A stretch of DNA of 64,000 nt from Streptomyces sp. HUAS MG91 (GCF_040529335.1 NZ_CP159534.1:4650001-4714000), one strand, 5' to 3'; counted from the stretch's first letter, positions 8,104-16,471 are shown. Notes: a model not told the origin generated them from the sequence alone. A program made the numbers and translations.

Positions 8104-8679
8104 TCAGACGTTCACGCCGAAGTCCTGGGCGATGCCGACCAGGCCCGAGGCGTAGCCCTGGCCGACCGCGCGGAACTTCCACTCGGCGCCATTGCGGTAC
8201 AGCTCGCCGAAGACCATCGCCGTCTCCGTCGCCGCGTCCTCGGAGAGGTCGTAGCGGGCGATCTCGGCGCCGCCGGCCTGGTTGAGGATGCGGATGTACG
8301 CGTTGCGCACCTGGCCGAAGTTCTGCGAGCGGGTCTCCGCGTCGTAGATCGAGACCGGGAAGACGATCTTGTCGACGTCGGCGGGCAGGCCCGCCAGGTT
8401 GACGTTGATCGCCTCGTCGTCGCCGTCGCCCTCACCGGTGCGGTTGTCGCCGGTGTGCACGATCGTCTGGTCCGGCGTCTGCTTGTTGTTGAAGAAGACG
8501 AAGTGGCCGTCGGAGTAGACCTTGCCCTGCGTGTTCACCGCGATGGCGGAGGCGTCCAGGTCGAAGTCGGTACCGGTGGTGGTGCGGACGTCCCAGCCGA
8601 GGCCCACGGTGACGGCGGTCAGGCCCGGAGCCTCCTTGGTGAGCGAGACGTTGCCACCCTTGGACAGGCTTACAGCCAT
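8104..8679 (-). CDS. terD: TerD-family tellurite-resistance/stress protein
   Basis: The 191-residue protein matches the family length exactly. It carries the signature '[20 protein letters not shown]', '[24 protein letters not shown]', calcium-binding '[40 protein letters not shown]' and the C-terminal '[35 protein letters not shown]'. TerD proteins bind two calcium ions and belong to membrane-associated stress complexes; Streptomyces carries many paralogues. The ATG at 8679 is clear. The leader between 8680 and 8760 holds a strong palindrome. Confidence 0.95.
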   Translation of the reverse strand: MAVSLSKGGNVSLTKEAPGLTAVTVGLGWDVRTTTGTDFDLDASAIAVNTQGKVYSDGHFVFFNNKQTPDQTIVHTGDNRTGEGDGDDEAINVNLAGLPADVDKIVFPVSIYDAETRSQNFGQVRNAYIRILNQAGGAEIARYDLSEDAATETAMVFGELYRNGAEWKFRAVGQGYASGLVGIAQDFGVNV

Positions 8680-8715
8680 GGTTCGGGAGTCCCTTCCCTC
8701 GTTAAATGCGTGGCG

Positions 8716-8755
8716 TACGGGTGTACGTGCGTAGCCGAAGCTACTCGTACCCGTA
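8716..8755. promoter_or_regulatory. Palindromic leader upstream of terD
   Basis: Nested inverted repeats surround a GNRA-like tetraloop: tacgggt ... gtagc-cgaa-gctac ... acccgta. They lie 37-76 bp upstream of the terD ATG. The element could be a transcript leader structure or an operator; the sequence alone does not decide. Confidence 0.4.
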
Positions 8756-8868
8756 TGAACGCGATGCGGGGTGGGGAAGGTTCCAGGTCTCTTTACTTTC
8801 TTTACCCGCGTTTCGGGCGGGGGGAAATCCGGGTGACGGGCGGTGTCCCGACGCGCGACCATGGAGCC

Positions 8869-9294
8869 ATGTCCGGTCCTTATCCCATCCGCGGCTCGGT
8901 CGTCCTTCCGGAGGCCGAGCTGGTCTGGCGTTTCTCGCGGTCGTCCGGGCCGGGCGGGCAGCACGTCAACACGTCTGATTCGCGGGTGGAGCTGTCCTTC
9001 GACCTGGCGAACACCCGGGCGCTGCCCGAGGTGTGGAAGGCGCGGGCGCTGGAGCGGCTCGGGTCGCGTCTGGTGGGCGGGGTGGTGACCGTACGGGCGT
9101 CCGAGCACCGTTCGCAGTGGCGCAATCGGGAGACGGCCGCCGTGCGGCTCGCCGCGCTGCTTGCCGAGGCCACGGCGCCGCCGCCGAAGCCTCGCCGGGC
9201 CACCAAGGTTCCGCGGGGTATCAATGAGCGCCGCCTCCGCGAGAAGAAGGCCCGCTCCGACACCAAGCGCGGCCGCGCGGGCCGTGACTGGTAG
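8869..9294 (+). CDS. arfB: Peptidyl-tRNA hydrolase ArfB (alternative ribosome rescue)
   Basis: The 141-residue protein has the catalytic GGQ loop in '[22 protein letters not shown]' (residues about 26-28). Its C-terminal tail is strongly basic ('[35 protein letters not shown]'), which in ArfB/YaeJ enters the empty mRNA channel. It hydrolyses peptidyl-tRNA on stalled ribosomes without needing a stop codon. The ATG at 8869 gives the usual length. It stands alone, divergent from terD and convergent with the flavin reductase. Confidence 0.92.
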   Translation: MSGPYPIRGSVVLPEAELVWRFSRSSGPGGQHVNTSDSRVELSFDLANTRALPEVWKARALERLGSRLVGGVVTVRASEHRSQWRNRETAAVRLAALLAEATAPPPKPRRATKVPRGINERRLREKKARSDTKRGRAGRDW

Positions 9295-9317
9295 CCCCGA
9301 CTTCTTCGTCCGCGGCC

Positions 9318-9440
9318 CCGGTGGGGGCTGGTCGCGCAGTTCCCCGCGCCCCTGAAAGGCCTGCGGCCTTCAGGGGAGGCTGCGCGGAGCGCATGCCTCA
9401 GGGGCGCGGGGAACTGCGCGAGAAGAGGCCACCGGCCGTC
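9318..9440. repeat. Inverted intergenic repeat pair between arfB and flavin reductase
   Basis: Two facing copies of the 20-base core, at 9335-9354 and 9399-9418, are separated by a tip containing ggcctgcggcc and smaller palindromes. The whole can form one long hairpin between two convergent genes, a likely bidirectional terminator. Confidence 0.85.
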
Positions 9441-9459
9441 AGCCGACCGACAAGCAAGG

Positions 9460-10044
9460 TCACCCCAGCCCCCGGTACCGTCCCCGGAAATACATCAGGG
9501 GGCCGCCGTCGGCGCTGGGGAGGGCGGCGCCCAGGACGCGGCCGATGTACAAGGTGTGGTCCCCCGCGACAACCCGCTGCTCCGTCCGGCACTCCAGCGT
9601 CGCCAGCGCGCCGCCCACCAGCGGAGCGTCCGTGTGCTCACCGCGTATGTACGGAATGTCCTCGAACAGCAGCCGGTCGCTGATGCGGCCCTTCATCGCG
9701 AAGCGCCCCGCGATGTGACTCTGCGACTCCGACAGCAGCGACACCGCCCAGAGCGGCTGCTCCTCCAGCAGATCGTCCATGCGGGAGCCGTTGCGCAGGG
9801 AGACCATCACCAGCGGCGGATCGAGGGACACCGACATGAAGGCCGTGGCCGTCATGCCCGCGTCCTCGCCCGGAGGCGCCCCGGCGTCGTCGGGGTCGAG
9901 CGGGGCCTCGCGTGCGGTCAGCAGAACGACACCCGCGGCGAGGCGGGACAGGGCGGCGCGGAATTCGTCGTTGCTCACCCCCTCAGCATGCCCGGGGGAG
10001 CGTGGTGCGGCGGTGGCGGGAGTGGCAGGGAGAGTCTTCAGCAC
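9460..10044 (-). CDS. Flavin reductase-like domain protein (FMN-binding)
   Basis: The 194-residue protein has the flavin-reductase-like split barrel: 'FRAALSRLAAGVVLLTAR' then 'GMTATAFMSVSLDPPLVMVSLRNGSRM', 'WAVSLLSESQSHIAGRFA' and 'LATLECRTEQRVVAGDHTLYIGRVLGA'. Such proteins use NAD(P)H to reduce FMN or FAD, often for a two-component monooxygenase, but no monooxygenase lies nearby. The GTG at 10044 has GGAG just upstream. A shorter start at GTG 9978 ('VSNDEFRAAL') would remove a low-complexity N-terminus and is a real alternative. Confidence 0.82.
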   Translation of the reverse strand: MLKTLPATPATAAPRSPGHAEGVSNDEFRAALSRLAAGVVLLTAREAPLDPDDAGAPPGEDAGMTATAFMSVSLDPPLVMVSLRNGSRMDDLLEEQPLWAVSLLSESQSHIAGRFAMKGRISDRLLFEDIPYIRGEHTDAPLVGGALATLECRTEQRVVAGDHTLYIGRVLGAALPSADGGPLMYFRGRYRGLG

Positions 10045-10194
10045 GACTCCGACGCTAACCGGCGGGTACGGTGCCCCACATCGGGCCGAGGGCCGAGAGG
10101 GGACCTAGGTCCCTCGGCGTACCTTCAACAGATGGAGCCGTTCAGGAAACGCACAGGATGCGACCGGGTATGCTCCTCAATCCTTCATGTTTTG

Positions 10195-10212
10195 CTGTGA
10201 CTTGAGTCACAG
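10195..10212. promoter_or_regulatory. CRP-like palindrome upstream of cdgB
   Basis: The sequence ctgtgact-tg-agtcacag is a perfect 8+2+8 palindrome that contains the CRP consensus TGTGA-N6-TCACA. It lies mid-way in the divergent region, about 150 bp from both the cdgB ATG and the flavin reductase GTG. Streptomyces encodes Crp, and this is a strong candidate site. Confidence 0.6.
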
Positions 10213-10226
10213 GAGCCTATTTTTGT

Positions 10227-10239
10227 TGACCCTGTGTAC
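10227..10239. promoter_or_regulatory. BldD-box candidate overlapping a -35-like element of cdgB
   Basis: The sequence tgaccctgtgtac matches 12 of 13 positions of the BldD consensus TNACNC(A/T)GNGTNA; only the last base differs. It overlaps a -35-like TTGACC at 10226-10231. BldD, whose dimer is held by c-di-GMP, is known to control cdgB in Streptomyces, so the site fits a feedback loop. The rest of 10045-10365 holds no gene. Confidence 0.6.
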
Positions 10240-10365
10240 CGAGTGGGCAGCGCGCTGTGATTCAGTGGCGGTCGACACTGCGAGATGAACGTGCTGCTGC
10301 ACGTGCGCGGGGAAAGAGCCGATCAGAGTACTGGAGTGCTGTCGAGGTCTCGGGGAGAGCTGAGC

Positions 10366-12033
10366 ATGGAGACCGAGTCGGAGCCCTACGTCCGTCTTGC
10401 GACCCTGCGGCAGCTGCACCACGTGATGGCGGACATGAACGCCGCCCGCAGCCTCGCCGACACCCTGCAGACCGTCGCCGACGGGGTCGTGAACGGACTG
10501 GGCTACGAGCTGGCGTGCGTCAACCTCGTACGCCCCGACGGTGATCTCGTCGTCGCCGCCTTCTCCGGCAATTCGGCCGCCGAGGCCCTCATCACCGGCC
10601 GCGTCGGCTCCCGCGCCGCCTGGGACCGCAGGCTCACCATGGGCGAGCGCTGGGGCGAGCTGTGCTTCATACCGCACACCGAGGGCTGGGTCCTCGACGA
10701 GGACGACGTGCCGCAGTGGTTCACCGACGGGCCGCCGCCCCGCTTCGAGGACGAGTGGCACCCCTCCGACCGCCTCTTCGCCCCGATGTACGCGACCGGC
10801 GCGGCCGGCGGCGAGCTGATCGGCGTCATATCGGTGGACCGCCCGCGCAACGGCCGGATACCCGGCGCCTGGGGCCGCGAGGCCCTCCAGATGTACGCCT
10901 TCCAGGCCGCCATCGCCATCAGCAACGCCCGGCTGCGGGCCAACATGCAGCGCGCCCTGGTCCGCCTGGAGCGCGAGCAGCAGGCCCTGCGCGCCAGCGA
11001 GGAGAGCTTCCGGCAGGCCTTCGAGTACGCGCCCTCCGGCATGGCCATCGCCGAGCTGGGCGGCGACCAGCACGGCCGGATCCTGCGGACCAACGACGCG
11101 CTGTGCCGGCTCCTCGGGCGGCCCGCCTCCGCGATGCGCCGCTACTCCTTCTCCGACCTCGTGCACCCCGAGGACATCGGCACCCTGCTGCGCACCTCCG
11201 CCGAGGGCGGCCGCGCCGAGCTGCGGCTCGGGCGGCGCGACAGCACGTACGTCTGGGTCTCGCTGCGCAACTCGGTGGTGGCCGACGCCGCCGACGGGCC
11301 GCGCTTCCTGCTCACCCACGTCGAGGACATCGAGGACCGCAAGCGCCGCGAGCTGCACCTTGCCCACCGCGCCTCCCACGACTCCCTGACCGGCCTGCCG
11401 AACTCGGCGGAGCTGCGCTCCCGGCTCGGGGCCCGGCTCTGCCGCCGCCCCCAGGAGCAGCTGCCCAGCGCCGTCGACTCCCTCGACGCGGCCTACGGCG
11501 ACCCCATCGGCCACGACTTCGACTACGGCGGGGCCGCCCTGCACCGCACCGGGCACTCCTCGGGCCTCTACGAGGGCTTCGACCACCATGTGCACGTGGC
11601 GGCGCCGGGCGGCGACGAGACGACCGACGACGGCACCAAGGGCCTCGCCGTGCTCTTCTGCGACCTCGACGGCTTCAAGTCGATCAACGACCGCTTCGGG
11701 CACAACGCGGGCGACGCCGTCCTCATCGAGGTGGCCCGCAGGCTGACCAGCGGCGTGCGCGACGGGGACACGGTGGCCCGGCTCGGCGGCGACGAGTTCG
11801 TGGTGCTCGCCGACGGGCTCGGCCGCGCCGATGCACAGGACCTCGCCGTCAGGCTGCGCAATGCCATCATTCCGCCGATTCGGGTGGACGGCAGGGCAGT
11901 GCGGGTGGGGGCCAGTTTCGGCATCGGCTGGGCGCACTGCGGGATGACGGCGGAAGAAGTGCTGCAATCCGCTGACCAGCGGATGTACGTGGAGAAAAGA
12001 TCACGTGCCAAGCAGCACCGGCGAGCGGGCTGA
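10366..12033 (+). CDS. cdgB: Diguanylate cyclase CdgB (GAF-PAS-GGDEF)
   Basis: The 555-residue cytoplasmic protein has a GAF-like domain (about 20-190), a coiled linker, a PAS/PAC domain (about 205-330, 'YSFSDLVHPEDIGTLLR') and a GGDEF domain. The catalytic motif GGDEF is at 474-478 and the inhibitory I-site RDGD is five residues before it, so it should make c-di-GMP and be product-inhibited. There is no EAL domain. About 50 extra residues interrupt the GGDEF domain between 'HDSLTGLPN' and 'LAVLFCDLDGFKSIND'. The ATG at 10366 is preceded by GGGGAGAG. The domain order matches Streptomyces CdgB, a BldD target controlling development. Confidence 0.85.
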   Translation: METESEPYVRLATLRQLHHVMADMNAARSLADTLQTVADGVVNGLGYELACVNLVRPDGDLVVAAFSGNSAAEALITGRVGSRAAWDRRLTMGERWGELCFIPHTEGWVLDEDDVPQWFTDGPPPRFEDEWHPSDRLFAPMYATGAAGGELIGVISVDRPRNGRIPGAWGREALQMYAFQAAIAISNARLRANMQRALVRLEREQQALRASEESFRQAFEYAPSGMAIAELGGDQHGRILRTNDALCRLLGRPASAMRRYSFSDLVHPEDIGTLLRTSAEGGRAELRLGRRDSTYVWVSLRNSVVADAADGPRFLLTHVEDIEDRKRRELHLAHRASHDSLTGLPNSAELRSRLGARLCRRPQEQLPSAVDSLDAAYGDPIGHDFDYGGAALHRTGHSSGLYEGFDHHVHVAAPGGDETTDDGTKGLAVLFCDLDGFKSINDRFGHNAGDAVLIEVARRLTSGVRDGDTVARLGGDEFVVLADGLGRADAQDLAVRLRNAIIPPIRVDGRAVRVGASFGIGWAHCGMTAEEVLQSADQRMYVEKRSRAKQHRRAG

Positions 12034-12144
12034 GCGACGGAACGCCCGAATTCTCATCCATCTGTGAGGTCAAGGCCACTCCTTGGGGTCACTCGCAGCG
12101 GGTACGCTCGCCCGGGTAAGCAAACGCGTAGGGAGTGATCAGGG

Positions 12145-13080
12145 ATGGCGCCCGGCAACAACGGCGCGAGCACCACGCCCGAGGACGACGATCCGTTCGG
12201 CTATCTGTACGCCGACGGGCAGGCGGCCGGGGCGACCCCGCCGAACGGCGGGGGCGGCGGCTACGGCTACCCGAACTCCCGCTCCTTCAACCAGGTCCGC
12301 ACGGTGGGCGAGCGTCAGTACGGGCAGCAGCAGGTGCCGCCGCAGCAGACCCAGCCCACCCAGGCGTACCACCAGCCGAACGCCCACTACCAGGCACCGG
12401 AGACGATGCCCGGTGGCGGCGCTCCCACGCAGCCGGGACCGCCGCGCGCCTCGCGCGGCGGCGGTGGCGGCCAGGGCCCCAACACCAAGGCGCTGCTGAT
12501 CGGCGCGGTCGCCGTCGTGGCCGCCGTGGTGATCGGCATCAGCATCGCCATGATGAGCAACGGCTCGGAGGACGACAAGAACGCCGACGCGGGCGCCAAG
12601 CCCTCCGGCGACTCCCAGTCGGTGCAGCCCAGCGAGTCCGCGTCCTCGGGCACGTCGGACGACGCCGAGGACCTGCCGAAGGCGGACGCCAAGGGGCTGA
12701 CCCTGTCCGGCGGTCCCGTCGCCGCGAGCGACGTGAAGGGCGCGAAGGCGGCCGGCGGCGAGTACGTCGCGGGCTTCAACAAGGTCGGTGCGAAGGTCGA
12801 CTGGACCGTCACCGTCCCCAAGGCCGGCGACTACCGCCTCTACGTGCGCTACGGCATCCCCGGCGAGCCCGCCGACGCCACCTTGAACATCAACTCGAAG
12901 GCCAACTCCCAGCCGATCGGCATGAAGAACTTCATCAACTCGCCGAAGGGCGACTGGGAGAAGGGCTGGCAGTCGACGTGGGCCCCGGTCACCCTGACCA
13001 AGGGCACCAACGTCATCGAGCTGGAGTGCGCCGACGGCAACAAGTGCAACGCCAACATCGACCAGCTCTGGCTCCAGTGA
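12145..13080 (+). CDS. Membrane-anchored protein with CBM6/35-like C-terminal domain
   Basis: The 311-residue protein has a disordered Gly/Pro/Gln-rich cytoplasmic N-terminus (1-115) and one transmembrane helix ('ALLIGAVAVVAAVVIGISIAMM', about 118-140). A Ser/Asp-rich linker follows, then an extracellular galactose-binding-like domain of about 120 residues ('GAKVDWTVTVPKAGDYRLYVRYG ... GTNVIELECADGNKCNANIDQLWLQ') resembling carbohydrate-binding modules 6 and 35. Two Cys in 'ECADGNKC' may form a disulfide. Its role is unknown, possibly cell-wall glycan binding. The ATG at 12145 follows a GGGAG region. Confidence 0.75.
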   Translation: MAPGNNGASTTPEDDDPFGYLYADGQAAGATPPNGGGGGYGYPNSRSFNQVRTVGERQYGQQQVPPQQTQPTQAYHQPNAHYQAPETMPGGGAPTQPGPPRASRGGGGGQGPNTKALLIGAVAVVAAVVIGISIAMMSNGSEDDKNADAGAKPSGDSQSVQPSESASSGTSDDAEDLPKADAKGLTLSGGPVAASDVKGAKAAGGEYVAGFNKVGAKVDWTVTVPKAGDYRLYVRYGIPGEPADATLNINSKANSQPIGMKNFINSPKGDWEKGWQSTWAPVTLTKGTNVIELECADGNKCNANIDQLWLQ

Positions 13081-13085
13081 CCGGT

Positions 13086-13109
13086 GGGGACCCTGGACTC
13101 AGGGTCCCC
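13086..13109. terminator. Bidirectional terminator after the CBM-like gene
   Basis: A 10-bp perfect stem with a four-base loop (ggggaccctg-gact-cagggtcccc) begins 6 bp after the stop of the upstream gene. The reverse-strand remnant gene at 13099-13317 has its stop codon inside this hairpin, so it serves both strands. Confidence 0.8.
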
Positions 13110-13317
13110 ACACCGCGACGCTCTTGACCTTCCAGGGCGTCTTGTCCGTGTAGTGGCCGGGCTTGATGTCGAAATGGCTGCCGTAGCACCCGGTGTCGCT
13201 GTACAGGGTGATGCGCCTGTTGCTCTGGTTGGACACCGAGCGCGCGTTCTTCCCTCCGTCACAGCCCGGATCGTTCTTGTAGGTGTCGGCCCGGCCCGTG
13301 AAGTGCGCGGATTTTCG
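13099..13317 (-). pseudogene. 3' remnant of a small secreted I36/crystallin-like protein
   Basis: The minus strand encodes an open C-terminal stretch of about 70 residues, '...KSAHFTGRADTYKNDPGCDGG' followed by 'KNARSVSNQSNRRITLYSD', 'TGCYGSHFDIKPGHYTDKTP' and 'WKVKSVAVWGP'. It ends in TGA at 13099-13101. The Cys pattern and 'ITLYSDTGCYGSHFDIKPG' core resemble small secreted peptidase-inhibitor I36 or beta/gamma-crystallin-like Streptomyces proteins. No start codon with a signal peptide exists upstream: the frame runs into the 3' end of the PfkB gene. I read it as the 3' part of a gene whose 5' part was deleted. Confidence 0.6.
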
Positions 13318-13336
13318 CGCGTGTCCGCCGGTGCGG

Positions 13337-14266
13337 TCAGGCCGCCCCGGCTCGCTCCGACACCGTCACCCGGGTGACCAGGTCGTCGTAGGTCTTGCGG
13401 TCGAACTCGCCCGCGACCGGGGACACCACCGTCGCCGCCGACAGTGCCACCGCGCGGGCCAGGCGCTCGGGCCACGGCAGGTGTTCGGCGTGGCCCGAGA
13501 GCAGGCCCGCCACCGCCGAGTCGCCGGCGCCCGTCGGGTTGCCGGAGAGGCGGTCGGGGGCCGGGGCGCGCCAGGTGCCGTCCGGGGTGAGGGCGCACAG
13601 GCCCTCGGCGCCCAGGGAGGCGACGACGGCGTGGGCGCCGCGTCTGCGGGTGTCCTTCATCGCCTGCAACGGCTCGTGGGAGCCGGTGAGTTCGGCCAGC
13701 TCGTCCGCGTTCGGCTTGACGATGTCGGGGCGGGCGGCGACGCCCCGGCGCAGCGGTTCGCCGCTGGTGTCCAGGAGTACGGGGACGGAGGCGGCCCGCG
13801 CGGCCCGGATCAGCGTCGCGTAGGCGCCCACCGGGACGCCCGGCGGCAGGCTGCCGCACAGGGCCACCGCCGAGGCGGAGCCGAGCAGATCCTCGTACGC
13901 CTCCTGGAAGGCCGCCCACTCGGCGGGGGCGACCTGCGGGCCCGGCTCGTTCAGCTGGGTCGTGTCGCCCGTCGTGGTGTCCACCACGGCGACCGTGCGG
14001 CGGGTCGAACCGTGGACGGGCACCAGGGCGTCAGAAATCCGCTCCCCGCCGCGCAGTTGGTCCTGGAGGGCGCGGCCGGTGGCGCCGCCCACGAAGCCGG
14101 TGACGGTCACCTCGTGGCCGAGGGCGGCGAGCACCCGTGCCACGTTCAGCCCCTTGCCGCCGGGGCGTTCGGTGACCTCGGTGACCCGGTGCGAGGTGTG
14201 CGGGCGCAGGGACCGCACCCGGTAGGTGATGTCGAGTGCGGTGTTCAGTGTGACCGTGAGGATCAC
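13337..14266 (-). CDS. PfkB-family sugar kinase (1-phosphofructokinase/tagatose-6-phosphate kinase type)
   Basis: The 309-residue ribokinase-fold kinase opens with 'MILTVTLNTALDITYRV', and has 'RPGGKGLNVARVLAALGHEVTVTGF' (PfkB signature 1, about 35-59) and the catalytic 'GNPTGAGDSAVAGLL' (signature 2, Asp of GAGD as base, about 250). The closest subgroup is 1-phosphofructokinase/LacC. Its position beside nagA and nagK suggests phosphorylation of an amino-sugar or hexose phosphate, but the true substrate is open. The GTG at 14266 follows GGGGGTGAGG. It is separated from nagA by a strong terminator. Confidence 0.85.
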   Translation of the reverse strand: MILTVTLNTALDITYRVRSLRPHTSHRVTEVTERPGGKGLNVARVLAALGHEVTVTGFVGGATGRALQDQLRGGERISDALVPVHGSTRRTVAVVDTTTGDTTQLNEPGPQVAPAEWAAFQEAYEDLLGSASAVALCGSLPPGVPVGAYATLIRAARAASVPVLLDTSGEPLRRGVAARPDIVKPNADELAELTGSHEPLQAMKDTRRRGAHAVVASLGAEGLCALTPDGTWRAPAPDRLSGNPTGAGDSAVAGLLSGHAEHLPWPERLARAVALSAATVVSPVAGEFDRKTYDDLVTRVTVSERAGAA

Positions 14267-14334
14267 AGGACCTCACCCCCCGATACGAGCGCGTGCGTAC
14301 TTTCAGTGACGGGGGTCGATCATGCCAAAGTCAA

Positions 14335-14365
14335 GGCGGTTGGCCCAGACCTCGGGCCAACCGCC
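14335..14365. terminator. Terminator of nagA
   Basis: A perfect 12-bp stem with a 7-base loop (ggcggttggccc ... gggccaaccgcc) lies 17 bp past the nagA stop codon on the minus strand. It ends the nagK-nagA transcript before the PfkB gene promoter. Confidence 0.85.
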
Positions 14366-14381
14366 GTGACAGCGCGCTGAG

Positions 14382-15518
14382 TTACGGGGCGACCAGCCAC
14401 TCGCCCTTGCGCATCACGCCCTTGACCTCGAACTCCTCGTCCAGGACCACGAGATCGGCGTCCTTGCCGGGCTCCAGCGAGCCGACCGTGTCGTATACGC
14501 CGAGCAGCCGCGCCGGGTTGGCCGAGATGGCCCGTACGACGTCGTCGACCGGCAGCCCGTCGACGGTGACGCCCCGCTTGAACGCGCGGTCCAGGGTGAG
14601 CGTGGAGCCCGCGATGGAGCCGCCCTCCACCAGCCGGGCCACGGAGTCCTTCACCTCGACCTCCATCGGGCCGAGCATGTAGCGGCCGTCGCCGAACCCG
14701 GCGGCGTCCATCGCGTCGGTGATGAACGCGACCCGGTCGGCGCCCTTGTGGTGGAAGGCGAGTTCGAGGGCGGCCGGGTGCAGGTGGGTGCCGTCGTTGA
14801 TCAGCTCGACCGTGATCCGCTCGTCCTCCAGGAGGGCGGCGATCGGGCCGGGGGCGCGGTGGCCGAGGCCGGGCATCGCGTTGAACAGGTGGGTGGCGAC
14901 CGTGGCGCCCGCGTCGATCGCCTCGACCGTCTGCTCGTACGTGGCGTCGGTGTGGCCGATCGCGGCGATCACCCCGTGCTCGGCGAGCAGCCGTACGGAG
15001 TCGATGCCGCCGGGCAGCTCGGTGGCGAGCGTGACCATCTTGGCGCGGCCGCGGGCGGCGTCGATCAGCTTGCGCACGTCGGCCGGGTCGGGGTCGCGCA
15101 GCAGCGTCTCGTCGTGGGCGCCCTTGCGGCACGGCGAGATGAACGGGCCCTCGAAGTGGATGCCCGCGATCTCGCCCTGTTCGGCGAGTTCGGAGAGCAG
15201 GCCCGCGCGCTGGACGAGGAAGTCCATGTCGCCGGTGACGAACGACGGCACGATCGTCGTCGTGCCGTGCAGCCGGTGGGTGTGGATGCCCTTGAGGATC
15301 TCGTCGACCGTGCCGGAGGTGAAGGACGCGCCGCCTCCGCCGTGGTTGTGCATGTCGACGAAGCCGGGCACCACCCAGTGGCCGGAGAGATCGAGCGTCT
15401 CCGCGTCCGCGGGAGCGCTCCCGGCGATGCGCGTGCCGTCGACGATGACGCGGCCGTCGGTGACGGTCCCGGTGGGCAGTACCACCCGGGCACCGGCGAG
15501 CACCTTTGCTGTGGCCAT
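14382..15518 (-). CDS. nagA: N-acetylglucosamine-6-phosphate deacetylase
   Basis: The 378-residue amidohydrolase removes acetate from GlcNAc-6-phosphate. It has 'VVPGFVDMHNHGGGG' (metal ligands, about 55-62), 'GIHFEGPFISPCRKGAH' (Glu ligand), 'AAIGHTDATYEQ', 'THLFNAMPGLGHRAPG' with conserved His, and the catalytic Asp in 'VAFITDAMDAAG'. The ATG at 15518 has GGAGGT 9 bases upstream. It overlaps the nagK stop as TGATG, indicating translational coupling. The pair gives a linear path from GlcNAc to glucosamine-6-phosphate, the DasR effector. Confidence 0.95.
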   Translation of the reverse strand: MATAKVLAGARVVLPTGTVTDGRVIVDGTRIAGSAPADAETLDLSGHWVVPGFVDMHNHGGGGASFTSGTVDEILKGIHTHRLHGTTTIVPSFVTGDMDFLVQRAGLLSELAEQGEIAGIHFEGPFISPCRKGAHDETLLRDPDPADVRKLIDAARGRAKMVTLATELPGGIDSVRLLAEHGVIAAIGHTDATYEQTVEAIDAGATVATHLFNAMPGLGHRAPGPIAALLEDERITVELINDGTHLHPAALELAFHHKGADRVAFITDAMDAAGFGDGRYMLGPMEVEVKDSVARLVEGGSIAGSTLTLDRAFKRGVTVDGLPVDDVVRAISANPARLLGVYDTVGSLEPGKDADLVVLDEEFEVKGVMRKGEWLVAP

Positions 15519-16471
15519 CAGGCGGTTACCTCCGAGGATCCAGTGGCTGCGGTGTGGTCGAGCAGGTCCCAGGCGAGCAGTCCCGCGCCCAGGCACCCGG
15601 CGCTGTCCCCGAGGACGGCCGGGACGATTCGGGGCAGCGACTGGAACGTCACGCGCTCGGCGACGGCCGCCCGCAGGGGTGTGAACAAGGTTTCCCCGGC
15701 CTCGGCCAGACCGCCACCGATGATCAGGGTGCGCGGGTCCAGCAGAGTGAGCGCCATGACCAGGCCGTCGGCGAGCGCGTCCACCGCGTCCTGCCAGACC
15801 CGGACGGCGCGGGGGTCCCCGGCGTCGACGGCCTTGGCGCAGTCCGCGGCGGTCGCCGTGGGGTCGCCGCAGGCGTCCTGCCAGGCGAGGGTGACGGCGC
15901 TCGCGGACGCGTACCGCTCCAGGCAGCCGCGCTGCCCGCAGCCGCAGTCGATGCCGCCGGGCCGCACGACCACATGGCCGATCTCGCCGGCCGAGCCGTG
16001 CGCGCCGGGCTCGATGCGCCCGTCGATGCCGATGGCGCCGGCGATCCCGGTGCCCAGCGGCAGGAACAGGAAGCGGTCGGCGTCCTTGCCGGCGCCGAGC
16101 CGGCCCTCGCCGAGGCCACCGGTGCGCACGTCGTGGCCGAGGGCGACGGGGACGGTGCCGAGCCGCTCGCTCAGCAGCGCCCGCATGGGCACGTCGCGCC
16201 AGCCCAGATTGGCGGCGAACAGCGCGATGCCGTTGGCCTCGTCGACGACTCCGGGCACGGCGACCCCGGCGGCCACGGCGGGCTCCCCGAGGTGCTCCTC
16301 GCCCCAGGCCCGCAGCTCGGCGGCGAAGCCGAGGATCGACTCCACGACCGCGTCGGCGCCCCGCTCGCGCTCCGTCGCCCGGCGCGCCTGATGCAGCAGC
16401 GTGCCGTCCGCCCCGACCAGGGCGGCCTTCATTCCGGTGCCGCCCACGTCCAGGGCGATGACATGTCTCAC
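15518..16471 (-). CDS. nagK: ROK-family N-acetylglucosamine kinase/glucokinase-like
   Basis: The 317-residue protein begins 'MRHVIALDVGGTGMKAALVG' (ATP phosphate loop DxGGT). It holds the ROK zinc motif 'CGCGQRGCLERYASA' (Cys cluster, about 170-180) and 'PLGTGIAGAIGIDGRIEPGAHGSAGEIGH', with the conserved EIGH. Coupling to nagA and a dre site upstream point to GlcNAc (or ManNAc/Glc) as substrate. The GTG at 16471 gives the conserved start; a GTG at 16498 is possible but adds a non-conserved leader. Confidence 0.85.
   Translation of the reverse strand: MRHVIALDVGGTGMKAALVGADGTLLHQARRATERERGADAVVESILGFAAELRAWGEEHLGEPAVAAGVAVPGVVDEANGIALFAANLGWRDVPMRALLSERLGTVPVALGHDVRTGGLGEGRLGAGKDADRFLFLPLGTGIAGAIGIDGRIEPGAHGSAGEIGHVVVRPGGIDCGCGQRGCLERYASASAVTLAWQDACGDPTATAADCAKAVDAGDPRAVRVWQDAVDALADGLVMALTLLDPRTLIIGGGLAEAGETLFTPLRAAVAERVTFQSLPRIVPAVLGDSAGCLGAGLLAWDLLDHTAATGSSEVTA

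Noticed and set aside
13086..13109. Hairpin as an operator
   Set aside because: It lies directly after a stop codon with a tight four-base loop and serves two gene ends, which fits a terminator.
13283..14380. Long plus-strand open frame over the PfkB gene
   Set aside because: It is an antisense frame kept open by high GC; composition is Arg/Gly/Ala-rich without domains, and the minus strand carries the clear kinase.
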